The position numbers and the translations under genes were made by a program. Positions 12,101 through 24,991 of a DNA stretch of 64,000 nucleotides are shown here, in pieces (positions within the stretch are counted from its first letter, which is position 1; every line of letters starts with the position of its first letter). The notes under the pieces were generated by a model. That model was not told where the DNA came from. It worked only from the letters and a program-made list of their open reading frames with translations, and ran no database searches. The DNA lies in contig CM049306.1 of the NCBI GenBank assembly GCA_026874595.1, forward strand, positions 103,367,142-103,431,141, written 5' to 3'. The DNA is from Sipunculus nudus. Its lineage: Eukaryota; Annelida; Sipuncula; Golfingiida; Sipunculidae.

Positions 12101-15100
12101 TGTTTGCTGAAGGATCAAAGGGCACAGACTATGAGTAAGTGTTCCTCAAGAGGCAAGTGTAACAGTTCATTTCATAAAAGATTTCATTACCTGTTCTATT
12201 GTCAACATAATTAAGTCGAGAAGAAAAAAATTAAAGGAATTTTTATCAATTTAAACTTAATTCATATTGAGTACATACCAAATGAATCTATGCTTATTAG
12301 CCTATTTAATAATAATATCATTAATTACAAAGCATGTTCTTGACAATGTAAACACATTTGAATGTGTAAATTCATTTATTTTACTGATGTAAAGAAAGAT
12401 AAACAAAATATATAACATTAATTAGGGCCTGCTTGACAAGCGGTGCCCTATAGTGATCACCATGTCAGTCCGTCTTTCCGTCCTTCCGTCAGTGACATTT
12501 TCTTTCTTGCGTGATAACTAAACAACAACCTACTGCTTTTTTCCCAAATTCACAGGGAAGATTGATACCCATGAGGGCTCCAGACCTATCGAATTACAGA
12601 CCTGGCGGAATTCTAATATGGCTGCCACTGCCTAATTGCTGATTTTCTTTCGTGTGTGATAACTAAACACCAACATACTTCAGCTTTTCCAAATTTACAG
12701 GGATGATTGGTCCCTATGAGGGCTCCAGACCTATTGAATTACAGACTTGCTCAAAATCAAATATGGCTTTAGAACTGACTACATTCGGTGATTTTCTATT
12801 GTACACATTATTTCAGACATATCTTCTTTAATCCAGTATGCGCTTTTCCTATGCATATTGATAAAAACCTGTTTCTGTTTGTGATATTTTTTCAAATTTA
12901 ATTTAATTTTTCACCCATATGTAAACTAGTCCAGCACTAGCAGAAATGCGGGGCCCTCTGAGGACTAGTTTGGCTGAGAATTTTTGTATTTACTTGTGAT
13001 TCATTTCATCTGAAATTAAGACATAAAAATGTTATAATATCAGCATGAAGAAGTTATTTCAATGCTTGAGTTACTGTATATCAGCATGGAAGAAAAAATA
13101 TGTGCAGAGTAGAAAACATGAATTACTAGAGAATAGATCAGAAAATATTTCTCGAGGCCAAATAAGACCCTGGAGAACAGATGACTTTTATTAGAGACCA
13201 AATATGAGACCTTTTTAGTAGACCCAATATGACATTTGGCCTTAAATCCAAAGGTGAGACTGCTGTTGTTACAAGGATTTTTAGCTCAGCTGACTGTAAG
13301 TCATCTGAGCTATAGCAGTTAGCAGTCTGCAAGCTATTTATAGATACAGACACAATCTTGGCCTGTTGGTAAATCAGTTTATACATGCTAAAATGCCACA
13401 GGAATAATCCTGAAAATGCCATGTTGTGGCATTATTTTCTTTTAAATTCAGTTCAAACATTTGTGATTTTAAAATGATAAAATATAAGTGTATGCATAAT
13501 ATGACCTGATATGAGATAAGCTCTGGATAAATAATGATTGCAACTTAGAATTCTGATATTTTAACCTATGTCAGATTTTTTTATTATAAATTTATAAAAA
13601 GTTGTAAATAAAAAATGAATTTGATAAAAACTATTAATGGAAAAAGTGGATATGCTAAAAAATAGGCTTTGATATAAACTTAAATGCATTATTCCCTTTA
13701 AAGTGAAATAAAGGTATTAGTCTATTCTTTCCACTTGCCTGTCCATCTGTAAATTTTTCATATGCATCACAGTATCTCACGACTTTTACTGTTTTTCTCC
13801 ATGACAGTCTTGTCAGAGTATTAGTTTTGCATTCATATATTTAGAACTCTACTATTAACAAGTTGGAGGGCCCCTTTCCTCTTAGCTTCTCATATGCTTA
13901 TATATATGAAATTTCATAGAATATTTTGCATATTTTGCATTTGAGTGCTGAGTGCTGTGACCCATGGGTCCCTTGTTTTTTCCCTGTTATCCCTTTGGTA
14001 ATGTGGTATCTTTGGTAAATGACTGATTTCATTGCAGACCAGAGACTGTATTCAGGGACACCCTTTCTACATTTGAAACTGCCTATCTGTCAAGGTCCTT
14101 GTCAAGGTTGTTTGATCCTATTAACCTGGTATTTGCAACAGGGGCACTGAATGCACCAACAACAGAGGAGATTGATAACATATCTAAAACTATTTCCAGG
14201 TGAGTGGCGTATATCACACTTCATGAAATAATGTGTCCAGGTATATACATGATTCTCTTTGACATTTTTATGCATGCAAATGTCATGGTAAGCTTATCAA
14301 TAAATTTGTTAACAAAAAAAAATTTTATGAAGGTAATATAATGTGAAATTAAGACAATGATTGTACATAAATACCTATCATTTTAAGTAGTCTCAGCATA
14401 TAATGTGAAATATTTAGCAGTCATTAATTTCCACTTAAACATACAAAGATGAATAAAAAAAATTAGTGAGCAAAACAATGGTGCATTGTTTATTGTCACA
14501 TAGGTTGAATAGTCATTCAGTTTTATGTATATAGGAAATGATATTTTATCCAGAGTTGACAAGATATACAGAGACCCCTATTTAATTGCTTTGGAATGAT
14601 GTTAAAATAATTATTGTTTCTTCTACTTCTCAGTGAGCTAAGTGTGGCTGCTGTGGACAGTGGGCTGAGTGTCACTGTGGCAAAGAATGTCGCTAAAACT
14701 GTACAGCTTTACACTGTAAAATGTGAACAGCTTGTAAGTAATGCCCTTTTAGTATCTGCTCCTTCATCTTAGATTTATTTCTGTAGGCAGAGGGTTTATC
14801 TTTATTCTACTAATTTATGACATAACCTGTTTACGGCCTCCATGTAATGCTGCTTGGTATTCATATAAACTGATTTATTAATTATGTTTAGGGTTTTGGT
14901 TCATTGCTTAGTATTATGTTAACTTCTTCGCTCTTGTGGTAATGTTCCAGTCAGTGTGCTCATATGAAGTTTTGAGATAAAATTTCATTGGAAAAATTAT
15001 GGATGTGGAGAATTTTCAGCATTATAAATAATAAAGTATAATAGCATATAATAATAAATAATATAAAAATATAAATAATAGCATAATAAAGAATTATTTA

Positions 15101-18100
15101 TCACACTAATATAAACTGGAAGCATGAGGGAAAAATTTCTTCTTTTGAATTACATCACAGATAAGTTAGCTTAAAAGCTAGTAAAAGTAAGGATAATGGA
15201 CTGCCATCATAAAAAAATGCCTCTTATATGGAAAGACTAGTTTGCATAAAATTGCACTTATGATTTTGTATTTTTATACCAGCTGTCAACAGATGGAGAA
15301 GCAAGTCAAGTGATTGGAAACCCGACACCAGGCCAGCAGCGAAATGTGGCTGTTGTGAATGCACTATACCAGCTACATCAAGCAGTTTCTAAGGTCAGAG
15401 GTCACTGAGGTCTCATGGTTATTACGCTGAAATTCTAGACAGCTGAGAAGTTCAAATGTGGCTAATTCAAGCAGATGTGACATAAATTTTTGAAATGACT
15501 AAAGCAAGCTAAATTGTCTATATACCTTTACATTATATTTAATCTGTAACATGAAATCCAAGGACAGGAAGCATAACCAGTTCAATTATCATCCAGTAGT
15601 TATAATACAATACAATTAGCTGAATAATCTCAAAATATGATAAGTTGTTTCTAACTGGATAGAACTTTTATCTGAATCAACATATGTCCAGTAGAAATCA
15701 CACATGTTGATTGTTGATATAAATGCAAAATGTAAATGATTTATGACAGTATCTTTCCAATACTTCATGCTTTAATCACTCATCTCCTTCTACAGGTTGT
15801 GTCCAATCTGCAAAATTTCCCAACATCAGGAATAGCATGTATCCAAGGAGCCCTTGAGGTAAGATCTGTTACTCGTATTCTATTATCTGAGCAATAGATC
15901 AAAAATGGTTTTCATATAGAAACATTAAAAGTTATTTTTAGAAAAATGCCACGCAATGAATTGTTCTGTGAACCTCAGGACAAAAACAAGTGGACCATGA
16001 CACTCGGCTGAATTTGACATACAGGTGCACATTTATTAATTATTGATGTTATAATCTGGTGAAAAATATATGATAAGGGACCTTGAACAATGGGTAAAAT
16101 GACTTCCAGAGTGCTAAAATTCCTGCTTTTTGCCCATAGTTCTTAGAAAATAGGTTACAACAACCTTATCTAGGCTTTCCAAGACGATTTTACCAGGAAC
16201 CCCCTAGATGCTTACAGCTAAGAAAGAAGTTCCTGCATCCAACTGTGCACCCAAATTTGTGCCCTTCTGATACAGTAATAAAAACACATAGCGTAGAGAA
16301 TACAGGTCACAGTTACATTATTTCAGATTTCCAAGGAACTTTTACAGGAACCTCTCTGGATCTTAATCAGATTAGAAGTTTCTAGGTCCAACTGTAACCA
16401 GTCATGCAAATCTGTCCTCCAGGGTTCTCAAATTATGTTCTTTCACATATCTTTGCAGAATATAGGTCACCATGACCTAATTTACCTAGGACCCCCTGAA
16501 TATCATGATAGAAGATTATAGGCCAAATGGATACAATTAGTGCCCAGTGTGACTCACCAGGTGCTCAAAATCATGTTTTCAGCCCATAGTTCGCAAAATA
16601 TAGGTCACCATAACCTAGTTTCAGGTTTCCAAATAGATTTGCCTAGGCTCTCCCTGGACATAGAGTTAGACATTTTTAGGCCTTACAGTTATGGTTTGTG
16701 CCCTATTAGCTATATTTGAAGATCTCAGAAATACAGAAAAAATGCATAAAAATTAGAAAACTTAAAGGTGGCACTACCAGTCTTTAAGAACTATTGAAAC
16801 TCTTTGTGATCAATATGCATGGAAAGAATCATAGTGCATTAGTTACTCAGATACTGGAGTTTTTTGTTGTTGTTTTTTTTTTAGTCAGTCAGTGTTTGAT
16901 TCCTTTGTGAAGTAGGAAAGAGTACCGATTATTAATATTAGACGACTTTTTCACCTAAAATGATGAACAAAAAAAAATCTTACATTTTCCATTTATTTGT
17001 AGTAAAACATCCAAGTTATTTCCTTTTTGTACTGATTCCAAGAAATTTTTTTATTTCCAGGAAGTAGTAACACAGATGCAGAATGCCATCCAGCCTCTCC
17101 TGACATCCATTGCTGACGCTCTGGAGGCCATTATTCTTACCATACACAATGAAGACTTCTCAGCGTATGTATACTCTGTAGAGACTGACTGATATATTAA
17201 ATAAGCACCATCTGAACTGGAATTTACAGTGCTAAACAAACATATGTATGTTCAGTGATTATTGTAAAAGTAAATCTTGCATTTTTTTTAACATTTACAG
17301 AAGTTTATTTGGAAATGAGTTATGACAATGGAACAGAATACTGTGCAGGAATATGTGCTGAAATAAAAAAAAAAACTACAATCATTAGATCATTGGATCA
17401 TTCTTGCCTTTATTTAAATTTGAATGCACATAGTAATTCCTAATTGTGTGTACTGTTGTTATGAAAACTGTTTGTTTTAATCCTCTATTGATTAATTACA
17501 TTGTATATGTAACAATATATCAGCTTTTATTTTTCAATAGGCAATATCCCTATTTATGTAGGCTCTATAAATTCCATATTTATAAATCCTTCCCTTACTT
17601 AAATGGACTATACAGGTATGAATGTTGTGTCAGTGTATGTATGGAGTGAAGATACCAGTATGATTAAGCAAAGTTTGAGTGGATATAATGCCACACTTTG
17701 TTCCTACAGGCCTCAGCCATCTAGCCGACCTAATGAGGATGCCCAGTGCTCTCTGTACATGAGGGAACTACAGCAGTTTATAGCGCGAGCCCAGGCATCT
17801 TACCTAGCAGACTTCCTGTGTAAAGATTTTATTATGGACAGGTAAGATTATGTTATTGTAATGGGGTAAAGTACACAAGGTTATTCAGGCTTGTGTATAT
17901 AATGGTAATTTAGGTGCTGTCCATGCAATATGTCTTGAAAAATCATTAAAATTAATGACATTTTCAGTTAGTAATTAACATCATATTTTGTAAACAGTTA
18001 AAAAAACAGGTAGGTGTCATTCAGATGGGGCTTAAAGATTGCTTAATTTAACAAGAATCTGACAGCACTGTACAGAACAGTAAGAGAAACCAATGTCATC

Positions 18101-21100
18101 CTTATTTTGTGTAAGGACTTTTTCAACGAAAGATTAACTTTCTGCAAGCACAGCATTTTTATATAAATCTTTATCAAAGGGAGTTAAAACAAGTCAATTT
18201 TAATTAAACAAATTACTTTATCATTATAGAAAGTGCATAATGTGATGTGGAATGAGGGTTTGATTCAAATGGGATTCTGTACATTAAAATGCAAAGCAGA
18301 GGTTTCTTATAAATAAACGGCAAAAGTGATTTAAATTTATCAAATGCAGATTTGAAAAATTATTACCGAATGCATTGCATTTGCAAATGTATATCAAGAT
18401 ATGTAACCATGTTGTGGCTCAACTTAAGTCTATGAAGCCGTTGAAACTAATCATGGTAGAACAAACTATTGTAAAATGTTTATATGATCCTTAATGAAGG
18501 TTTTGTTATGTTTATTATCCCAAGAGAAAACTTCGAACTACATTAACATTTGAAAATAAAAAAAGTTTTCAGCTGTGCATTTAAATGCTTTGTTTCCTGT
18601 ACATATGATTTTAAGTGCAAATGTGACATAACAATGCAATGCATTTGAACCAAAGTCTACAGAGTATTACAGTCTAGCCTCTCTTTCAGCATACATCCGA
18701 TTGCTTGCCACAGTATTGAGCTGTTTGTCAGACATGCCAGTCTGGTGCGCCCCCTGGGGGAGGGAGGTAAAATGAGATTAGCGGCAGATTTTGCTCAGAT
18801 GGAGTTGGCTTTGGCACCTTTATGTCGCCGAGTAGGGGACCTTGGTAAACCATACAGACTGCTGAGAGCTTTCAGGTAAATCAAACTCCCACCTTTGGTT
18901 CAGAATGATTTATGAGCTTGTGTTAGTCTTACAAATATTTAATGGGGTTATTGGCTCTCAGGTTTTCACTCTAATAGCAGAATATTTATGTATAGTTAGA
19001 TCAGTATTAAGATAAGAACATTCATTCAGTCAGGATGCTTCTACATCAAACATACCCTGATAGAAGATCTAGTGAAATAACATATAACAAATCTTCATAA
19101 ATATTATGTAAAGGTATCTGAATAAAAAGTTCTTAAATACAACAATGCTGAGATACCATATGTAAATAAAGGCAGGTTGCTCGTCCTTTAAATTTAATCA
19201 ATAAATCATTAAATCTTCAAGATAAAAACAGCAATGTTTTCTTGATTCCAAAGAAAAATTTATATAATTCTTGTTCTATGGTAAGTAGGGAATGTTAGTG
19301 CTTTGTTGATTGAACAGCTGTGCCAGTACTGGAAATCAGGCAAAATATTACCTGTCAGTGATCACAGGAATTAGTAAAGGAAGGTTCTTATTTGAAGAGT
19401 TACGAAAGAGAATATGTTGCACACTTTCACTATGTTGTATGCTCATTGAGTTGCTCAGCTATGCAGTTCATTTTAATTACATGATATGATTTTGTTTTGA
19501 AGATAACTAAGGATCAGGCCATTATTACTGTCAGACTGGTAATTCTTATATATATAATGCAAAGAACCAAATATATTTAGTCAGAAATAGGTCATTGTGA
19601 CATCATTTAGCATCTGTGAGGCTTGTACAAGACGGATATATTCTCAAATCTTCATGTTATAATTTATTAACAGTGGCGTGCAATACATGTCAGCTATATT
19701 CTTTATGTAGACAGCTGTACAGTTGAACTGTAATATATGAGTGTTTATATATTATGGCTGGTTGATGTGTTTTTATACTGTTATATTGTATTATGATTTA
19801 AAATTACTTCAGTGATAGATTGTTAACAGTCAGAGTTAGGCATATTACATGATAAATACTTTTTTGTCTGTGGATTTTAACCTTTTTCCTTCCATTTCAG
19901 ACCACTACTGTTCCAAACTAGTGCCCATGTAGCTACCAGCCCAGCCCTGGGTGAAATCATTCCTCACAGCACAGCCATACAGTTCCTGTTTGCCCGGGCT
20001 CCGCAGGAGCTCAGATCACCACACCAGGTTAATATCACACATTAAGGCGGTAAAAGAGATGGGGATCAACATACAAAATAGGAGGGCAAAGCAGGAACAT
20101 CAATAGGAGGGGGGGTGATGGGGGCAATATATCCCCCCTCCCCTTCACTATTGAGCAAGGGGGGTGGGTTGGTCAGTGTAATCATCCCCCCTCCCCTTGA
20201 TATTCAGAGAAAAATATTTATATGTTGCAAATTAAATATATCTATATTTTGAATTATAGACTTTGGTTCATTTTCTGAGTTTACTATGAAATAATATAAT
20301 CTAAAACTGGTTTAGAATTAACATATACTGTAATTGACACCATTGGGGCAAAGCATGGAAATGTGCATTTTATCTTTCTGTATTTTGTTATTTTGTAAAT
20401 TTTTGAAGTTTTTGAATATTAACCAACAAAAGTAAGGGTTAGTATAAAATTGAGTTTAATTGTTTGGGTAATGTTTGCACTTATTTATATTTTTTTTGCC
20501 TCATACTCAATCACAGTAATATTTTATTTTTTACGGGGATCCAAATCTGAAGTTGAACTAATGTAAAGATAAAATGTAATCACACTTAGTCTTCCCTTTG
20601 TATAGTAAAATTTATCTAATGTTTGTTAAACTGTTAATACAAGAATTTTATCCACTGTAGAACTCTCTTTATCAACCCACTCAGGATTTTATTTAAAATA
20701 CATTATTTTTCCTCCCCTTCAGAAAGATACAATCCTATTTATTCCTTAGACAGTAGTAACACAGACTGCTGAGAGGTTAGTAAATAAATGTATTGCAGGC
20801 TGCTAACTGGTCAGTATCTCGGTACTCACAGTGGCTGGATGACCATCCGACAGAGAAGGATCGGTTGACCCTCATCAAGTAAGTGAATATGATCCTGATA
20901 CATATTCTAATTAATGAAAAAAACATATGTACATAATTTGTTCATTTCTTTCTTCTTCTTTCTTCATAAAGCAGCCAATCATTTTTAGTTTCATACGTTT
21001 CTAACTGTCCGAAATAACCACAGCCTTGTTATTGCAGTCAGTATCATAATATATGCAACAGAGCCTCACACTACCATGCAAACAAAATCTGCACACTTGG

Positions 21101-21384
21101 TTATTAGCTTTTTGCACATATGACAATTTAAACATAAAAGAAAAAATATTGTATGCTCTTTTATACATATATTGAGTTTGATTGGAAATAAATATATTAA
21201 ATAATATATTGGTAAAAATAAAAATTTAACTGCTCCCTAACAAATCATACCAGGTTTCACTTAAAAATGAGATAGAGAGGAAATATGGCCACGCAAACAA
21301 TTTTGAAATTTTAAAAATTATTCTTTGTGTATTTATTTTGACATGGCATATACATATGCACCCATGTTTTCACACACGCACACA

Positions 21385-21450
<66 letters not shown>

Positions 21451-21630
21451 CACACATGCATTAAAAGCATATGTACAAACATACGCACACTACATACATA
21501 TTTATTCTGTTTCAGAGGAACTTTGGAGTCATATGTGCAGGGTGTGCGTGCACGGGAAGGACGAGAATTTGCTCCGATCTACCCAGTGATGTTGGAGCTG
21601 TTACAGCAGGGACTACAGGCCTGTACATAA
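6138..21630 (+). CDS. COG5: Conserved oligomeric Golgi complex subunit 5, C-terminal 15 exons
   Basis: COG5 is a subunit of the peripheral Golgi COG tethering complex, which acts in intra-Golgi retrograde vesicle traffic and glycosylation enzyme recycling. Coding exons: 6138-6336, 9656-9768, 10236-10319, 11244-11325, 11924-12134, 14038-14199, 14634-14733, 15283-15393, 15796-15858, 17061-17164, 17710-17841, 18690-18875, 19901-20027, 20799-20878, 21516-21630 (stop TAA). All junctions are GT-AG, and reading phase is kept throughout, giving about 622 residues against about 840 for the vertebrate protein. Diagnostic conserved stretches are [63 protein letters not shown] (nearly identical here), WLDDHP-EKDRL and [12 protein letters not shown]. 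The N-terminal quarter lies left of the window. The donor after exon 13 (GTTAAT at 20028) is weak but phase-correct. No truncation or frameshift is seen. Confidence 0.96.
6540..8210 (+). repeat. Interspersed repeat copies in COG5 intron (two related copies)
   Basis: The block at 6546-7560 starts GAGCTTATGCGATGGTGTGGCG and then has GTCCGTCG and GTTAACCCATACTA. A related shorter block at 7913-8210 repeats GTTAACCCATACTA, AACGACTGGAGCTAGCATCA and CATCTGAAAAACTCT. Internal monomers with TCTTCTCTGAAAC, GGCCAAATTGTTTAATAT and TTTGGCTGA recur several times. No exon is seen. Confidence 0.6.
8320..8860 (+). repeat. Diverged tandem motif GGTCAAGAGTTCACTCAGTGCAG
   Basis: The motif TCAAGAGTTCACTCAGTGCAGCC and variants recur about eight times on either side of the 22-bp array, with intervening text such as CTGCCAACTGT-TCAGAT-TGGCAACA. 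It is an old, irregular array in intron sequence. Confidence 0.55.
8391..8510 (+). repeat. Short tandem repeat, about 22-bp unit
   Basis: About five diverged units of the form CATGTGATCACCTCATGGGT lie in a COG5 intron. Confidence 0.7.
8940..9190 (+). repeat. Interspersed repeat related to 57.2-58.0 kb
   Basis: Phrases TATGTAT-TCT-TGATAGCTTT, GTGCCACCTA and GATATATC-GTCTGAAATTTGGCAT recur in the same order at 57540-57900. This is non-coding intron sequence. Confidence 0.5.
9925..10005 (+). repeat. tRNA-derived SINE head or tRNA-like fossil
   Basis: GGTTCGAATCC at 9973-9983 is a perfect RNA polymerase III B box. An A-box-like AGCAATGTGGTTGGCACGC lies about 42 bp upstream, which is tRNA spacing. 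The acceptor stem and anticodon arm do not pair properly, so this is not a functional tRNA gene. A tRNA-derived SINE in the COG5 intron is the likelier reading. Its tail is not clearly defined. Confidence 0.5.
12425..12970 (+). repeat. GTCC-type interspersed repeat with internal 125-bp duplication
   Basis: It starts near GGGCCTGCTTGACAAGCGGTG and ends near GCGGGGCCCTCTGAGGAC. Two internal units share TGATAACTAAACA-CAAC, CAGGGA-GATTG, CCCATGAGGGCTCCAGACCTA and GAATTACAGAC. It lies in the COG5 intron between exons 5 and 6 of this window. Confidence 0.6.
13282..13977 (+). mobile_element. Short (0.7 kb) copy of the palindrome-ended element
   Basis: The copy begins with the same 5' hairpin as the 3.2-kb copy (13282-13312, TAGCTCAG ... 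CTGAGCTA). It ends with GACCCATGGGTC (13959-13970) plus CCTTGTTTTT. Between them it matches 23750-24310 of the long copy and lacks the rest, so it is an internally deleted derivative. It has no coding capacity and ends 60 bp upstream of the next COG5 exon. Confidence 0.75.
16080..16720 (+). repeat. Degenerate tandem repeat, unit roughly 150 bp
   Basis: AATATAGGTCAC-AT-ACCTA, TTTCCAA-A-GATTT and CCCCCTGGA-type phrases return about four times at roughly 150-bp spacing (near 16150, 16295, 16455 and 16605). It is intronic with no open frame. Confidence 0.5.
20104..20210 (+). repeat. Paired G-run and C-run tracts
   Basis: Runs of G (GGAGGGGGGG, TGGGGG, AAGGGGGGTGGG) alternate with two copies of TCCCCCCTCCCCTT. 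The runs could fold into hairpins or G-quadruplexes. They lie about 80 bp after a COG5 exon with a weak donor. Confidence 0.6.
21385..21448 (+). repeat. (TA)n microsatellite
   Basis: About 30 TA units, bordered by CA-rich sequence on both sides, lie just upstream of the last COG5 exon. Confidence 0.95.
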
Positions 21631-21726
21631 ATAACAGTATATGATGAATACATCAGCCATGCAAGGACAAACAGAAGAAAAGGATGAACCCATGGTATCA
21701 TTATCACAGACCTGAAGCTGTTAATC

Positions 21727-21732
21727 ATTAAA
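21727..21732 (+). promoter_or_regulatory. Candidate COG5 polyadenylation signal ATTAAA
   Basis: ATTAAA lies 97 bp after the COG5 stop. No AATAAA occurs between the stop and the repeat that starts at 21808, so this is the best local candidate. It is inferred only. Confidence 0.4.
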
Positions 21733-21807
21733 TATTTCACACTTTACTTTGTTGCTTATGTTAATGTAATGGTAGTATCAATCACATCACTCATTATACA
21801 GTATATT

Positions 21808-24800
21808 TAGCTCAGCTGACTATAAGTCATCTGAGCTATAGTCGTGGTCCATTATCCATCGTCCGTCCGTCTGTCTGTCCGTCCGTCAGTCTGTCCGGAT
21901 GTCCGTCCGTAAGACTGGCACGTTTCGACACCATTGGACCTACGAATCTGAAATTCGGCATACAGTTAGATGTCCCCAAAATCTCCTACCATGCCGAAAA
22001 TTGGGTTATTAAGGAAAAACCTCCATTTTTTATTAGAAATCTATTTTCACACTTCAGGACTGCCTAATATCAATACAACTCATCTGGTTTTCTTCATATT
22101 TACCATAAATATTCCTAAATATAGTTCCTATGTACATGCCAGATATTAAGTCAGTATTATATAATTTAAAAAAGTTATGGGCCCAAACATAATGGACTTT
22201 ATAATCAGGAAGATATTTGGTCACTTAAGACCAAAAGTGTTAAAGGTAGGGACTTTTTTCCAGTAATACAACTTTAATTAATCAAAATTAAATTGTATAC
22301 CAAAAATTAGATCAAAATCTGTTAAATTTTTTTAAATATTGGCAAAAATATATAATTGGTACCTTAAATTTTGGCCACGGCACATTTTTTTCCTGTTAGT
22401 ACTGTGGATTTAATTTTCACAGCATGTATACATAATGATTTAATCTGTTAAAATCTGAAATTTGAAAATAGAAGCTGCAAAATTAGGCTAGTTATTGAAT
22501 TTTTTTTAGGCTCTTGTTGTATTCCCTTACATTGTCAAGCAGTCCACTGTAGGTCATTCAGTGCACATATCTATGCTCCCCAGGCTGTTGGCATAATTTT
22601 AGATGTCCCCAAAATCTCCTACCATACTGAAAATTGGGTCATTAGGACTTTGTTCCTTCAAGATATTAAGGAAAAAAACCTCTGTTTTCCATAAAAAAAA
22701 GCCATTGTTACACTTCAAGGCTGCCTAATATCAAAACCACTGATCTGTTTTTGATTGTATTTAGTATTCACATTCTTCATACATTTTCTATGAACATACC
22801 AAAAATTAGGTCAGTATTGGGTATTATTTTGAAGTTATGGGCCAAAACATAATGCAATTTTTTAAAAAATCAGGGATTATATTTACTCACCTAACATGAG
22901 AATTGCTGAACCTAGAGACTATTTTTCAGGAATATAACTTTATTTAATCAAGATTCAATTGTTTACCCAAAATTAGATCTGAATTTTGCAAATTTTTCAA
23001 GTTATTAGCATAAATAAAAAATCAATACCTTAAATTTTGTCCAACTTTGGCACTGTTTTAATTTTCACAGCATATATACATAAGGATTTAATCTTTTAAA
23101 ATCTGAAATTTCAAAGAAATTGATTGGAAAGAATAGCTTTTATTCACGTTTTCATACACCATGTCAAGTGTTGTTTACATCTAGCCCACCTAGTAGTACA
23201 GCCTTCACTTGCATTATGTAACCCACCCCAGGCAGCTTGCCTTGGGTCAGCTTGGCCACTACCAGCAGGCTTCCCCTCTGCCCTGCACTCCCCCCCCCCC
23301 CCCCAGATGGTGCATAAACTAGATGAATGTTATTATTTTCTTTATTTGATTCATTCTTATTCTAGGCTATGCTACATTTTAGATTTTGTATCGTACCACC
23401 AGGGTTACAATGATTAATGTGTACATTTAATTGTGTCCACAAAGTGGTGTATTGCTATGAAAGTGTGGATGTTCATCAGATAAGTAATTCCTTACTTCAA
23501 AAGAGTAAAAACTTCACCAGGTGTGAAATTTACTATTAATTCCAGTAATAAATTAAAACTGGGATAGTAATTAGCACAATGATATTGTTTGTCCCTCATT
23601 CAACCAACAGTGTGTATACTATATTTGAAAAGATGTTTTATTTTATCAAATTTACTGAATCTTTTATTTTATTTTGGTGAATAAAATTAAGCATGTACTG
23701 AAAACTCCAATGTGCAAAACTTTTTAATAGTGATTCAAGGAATATTCTTGTAGATGCCATGTTGTGGCATTATTTTCTTTTAAATTCAGTTAAACATTTA
23801 TGATTTAAAAATAATAAAATATATGTGTATGCATAATATAACCCAATATGAGCTACACTCTGGATATATGATGATTGCAACTTTTGCAACAATTCTAATA
23901 TTTTAACTTATAGTTTCAGTTTTTTACTCTGTATATATAATGATTGCAACTTTTGCGACAATTCTAATATTTTAACTTATATTTTCAGTTTCTTTTATTA
24001 AAAATTTATAAAAACTGTGAATAAAAAAATGATTCAGATAAAAACTTCTTAATGGAAAAAGTGGATATGCTTAAAAAAATTGGATTTTATATAAACTTAA
24101 ATGCATTATTCCCTTGAAAGTGAAATAAAGGTATTAGTCCATTCTGTCCACTTGCCTGTCCATCTGTAAATTTTCATATGCATCACAGTATCTCAAAACT
24201 TTTACTGTTTTTCTTCATGACAGTCTTGTCAGAGTATTAGTTTGCAATCATATATTTAGAACTTTACTATTACCAAGTAGGAGGGCCCCTTTCCTCTTAG
24301 CTTTTCATATTATATAAATGAAAAACATTACAATAGAATATTTCTACATCCACCTTCGTGCTGCCCTCACTTTTCCCTTCTCCGAACCTCATCCCAAAGT
24401 CAGCCTCAGTAAGCAAGAACAAGATGAATTAGATATATTCATACTTTAATATTTTGTATAACTGTTCGTCCATAGGTACCTATTTACATGTCAGAAATTA
24501 TGTCAATATTGTGTTATATGTAGACATAGTGGGCATCACAATAATGTACCTTGTCAAGACTAAAGAGATATTGTGTTATACAGTCACAAATTCATAAAGC
24601 ACTTCATCAGCATAGTTAATCATAACATCATATCTGTCAAATTGAAAGCTTGCAGACTACTATACACTTTAGATCCTTCAACAAATAGCCTTATCATCAT
24701 TCTACTACTGCTTATTACTGCTGTCATTGCATTCATATTTGCTCAAATATATCACAATTTTCAACCCCTCCTAAATAAATAAAAAATAAACCACTATATT

Positions 24801-24991
24801 TGACTCTATTAATCCATCAGTCAGGTAATTTCATTTATCATTTACTCACATATTACATTACATTCCTTTATAATAGCCCAACATGTCCATGGTATTCATA
24901 AGCTTTATCGACTCGATATAGTATCACAGTGGAGAAACATTTATAGTCCAATCACGATCAGCTGAGCGCCGTGACCCATGGGTTCCTTGTT
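21808..24991 (+). mobile_element. Full-length copy of a palindrome-ended, apparently non-autonomous repeat (3.2 kb)
   Basis: The 5' end (21808-21838) is a near-perfect hairpin: TAGCTCAG-C-TGACT, loop ATA, AGTCA-T-CTGAGCTA. GTCCGTCC runs follow. The interior contains two related blocks (about 21930-22470 and 22570-23190). The 3' end is TCAGCTGAGCGCC then GACCCATGGGTT (24973-24984) and CCTTGTT. A 10-bp subterminal inverted match links GCTCAGCTGA near the 5' end with TCAGCTGAGC near the 3' end. At least four more 3' ends lie in the window (249, 731, 5767, 13959). No transposase or Rep/helicase frame is visible. A rolling-circle (Helentron-like) or foldback nature is possible, but the class is unproven. 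Confidence 0.65.

Noticed and set aside
21325-21630. 101-codon frame starting before the last COG5 exon
   Set aside because: Its first half is the (TA)n tract. Only the part after the acceptor at 21515 is COG5 coding sequence.
23124-23417. 97-codon open frame near the 3.2-kb repeat
   Set aside because: It lies within repeat sequence, runs through a C-run and shows no recognisable motif.
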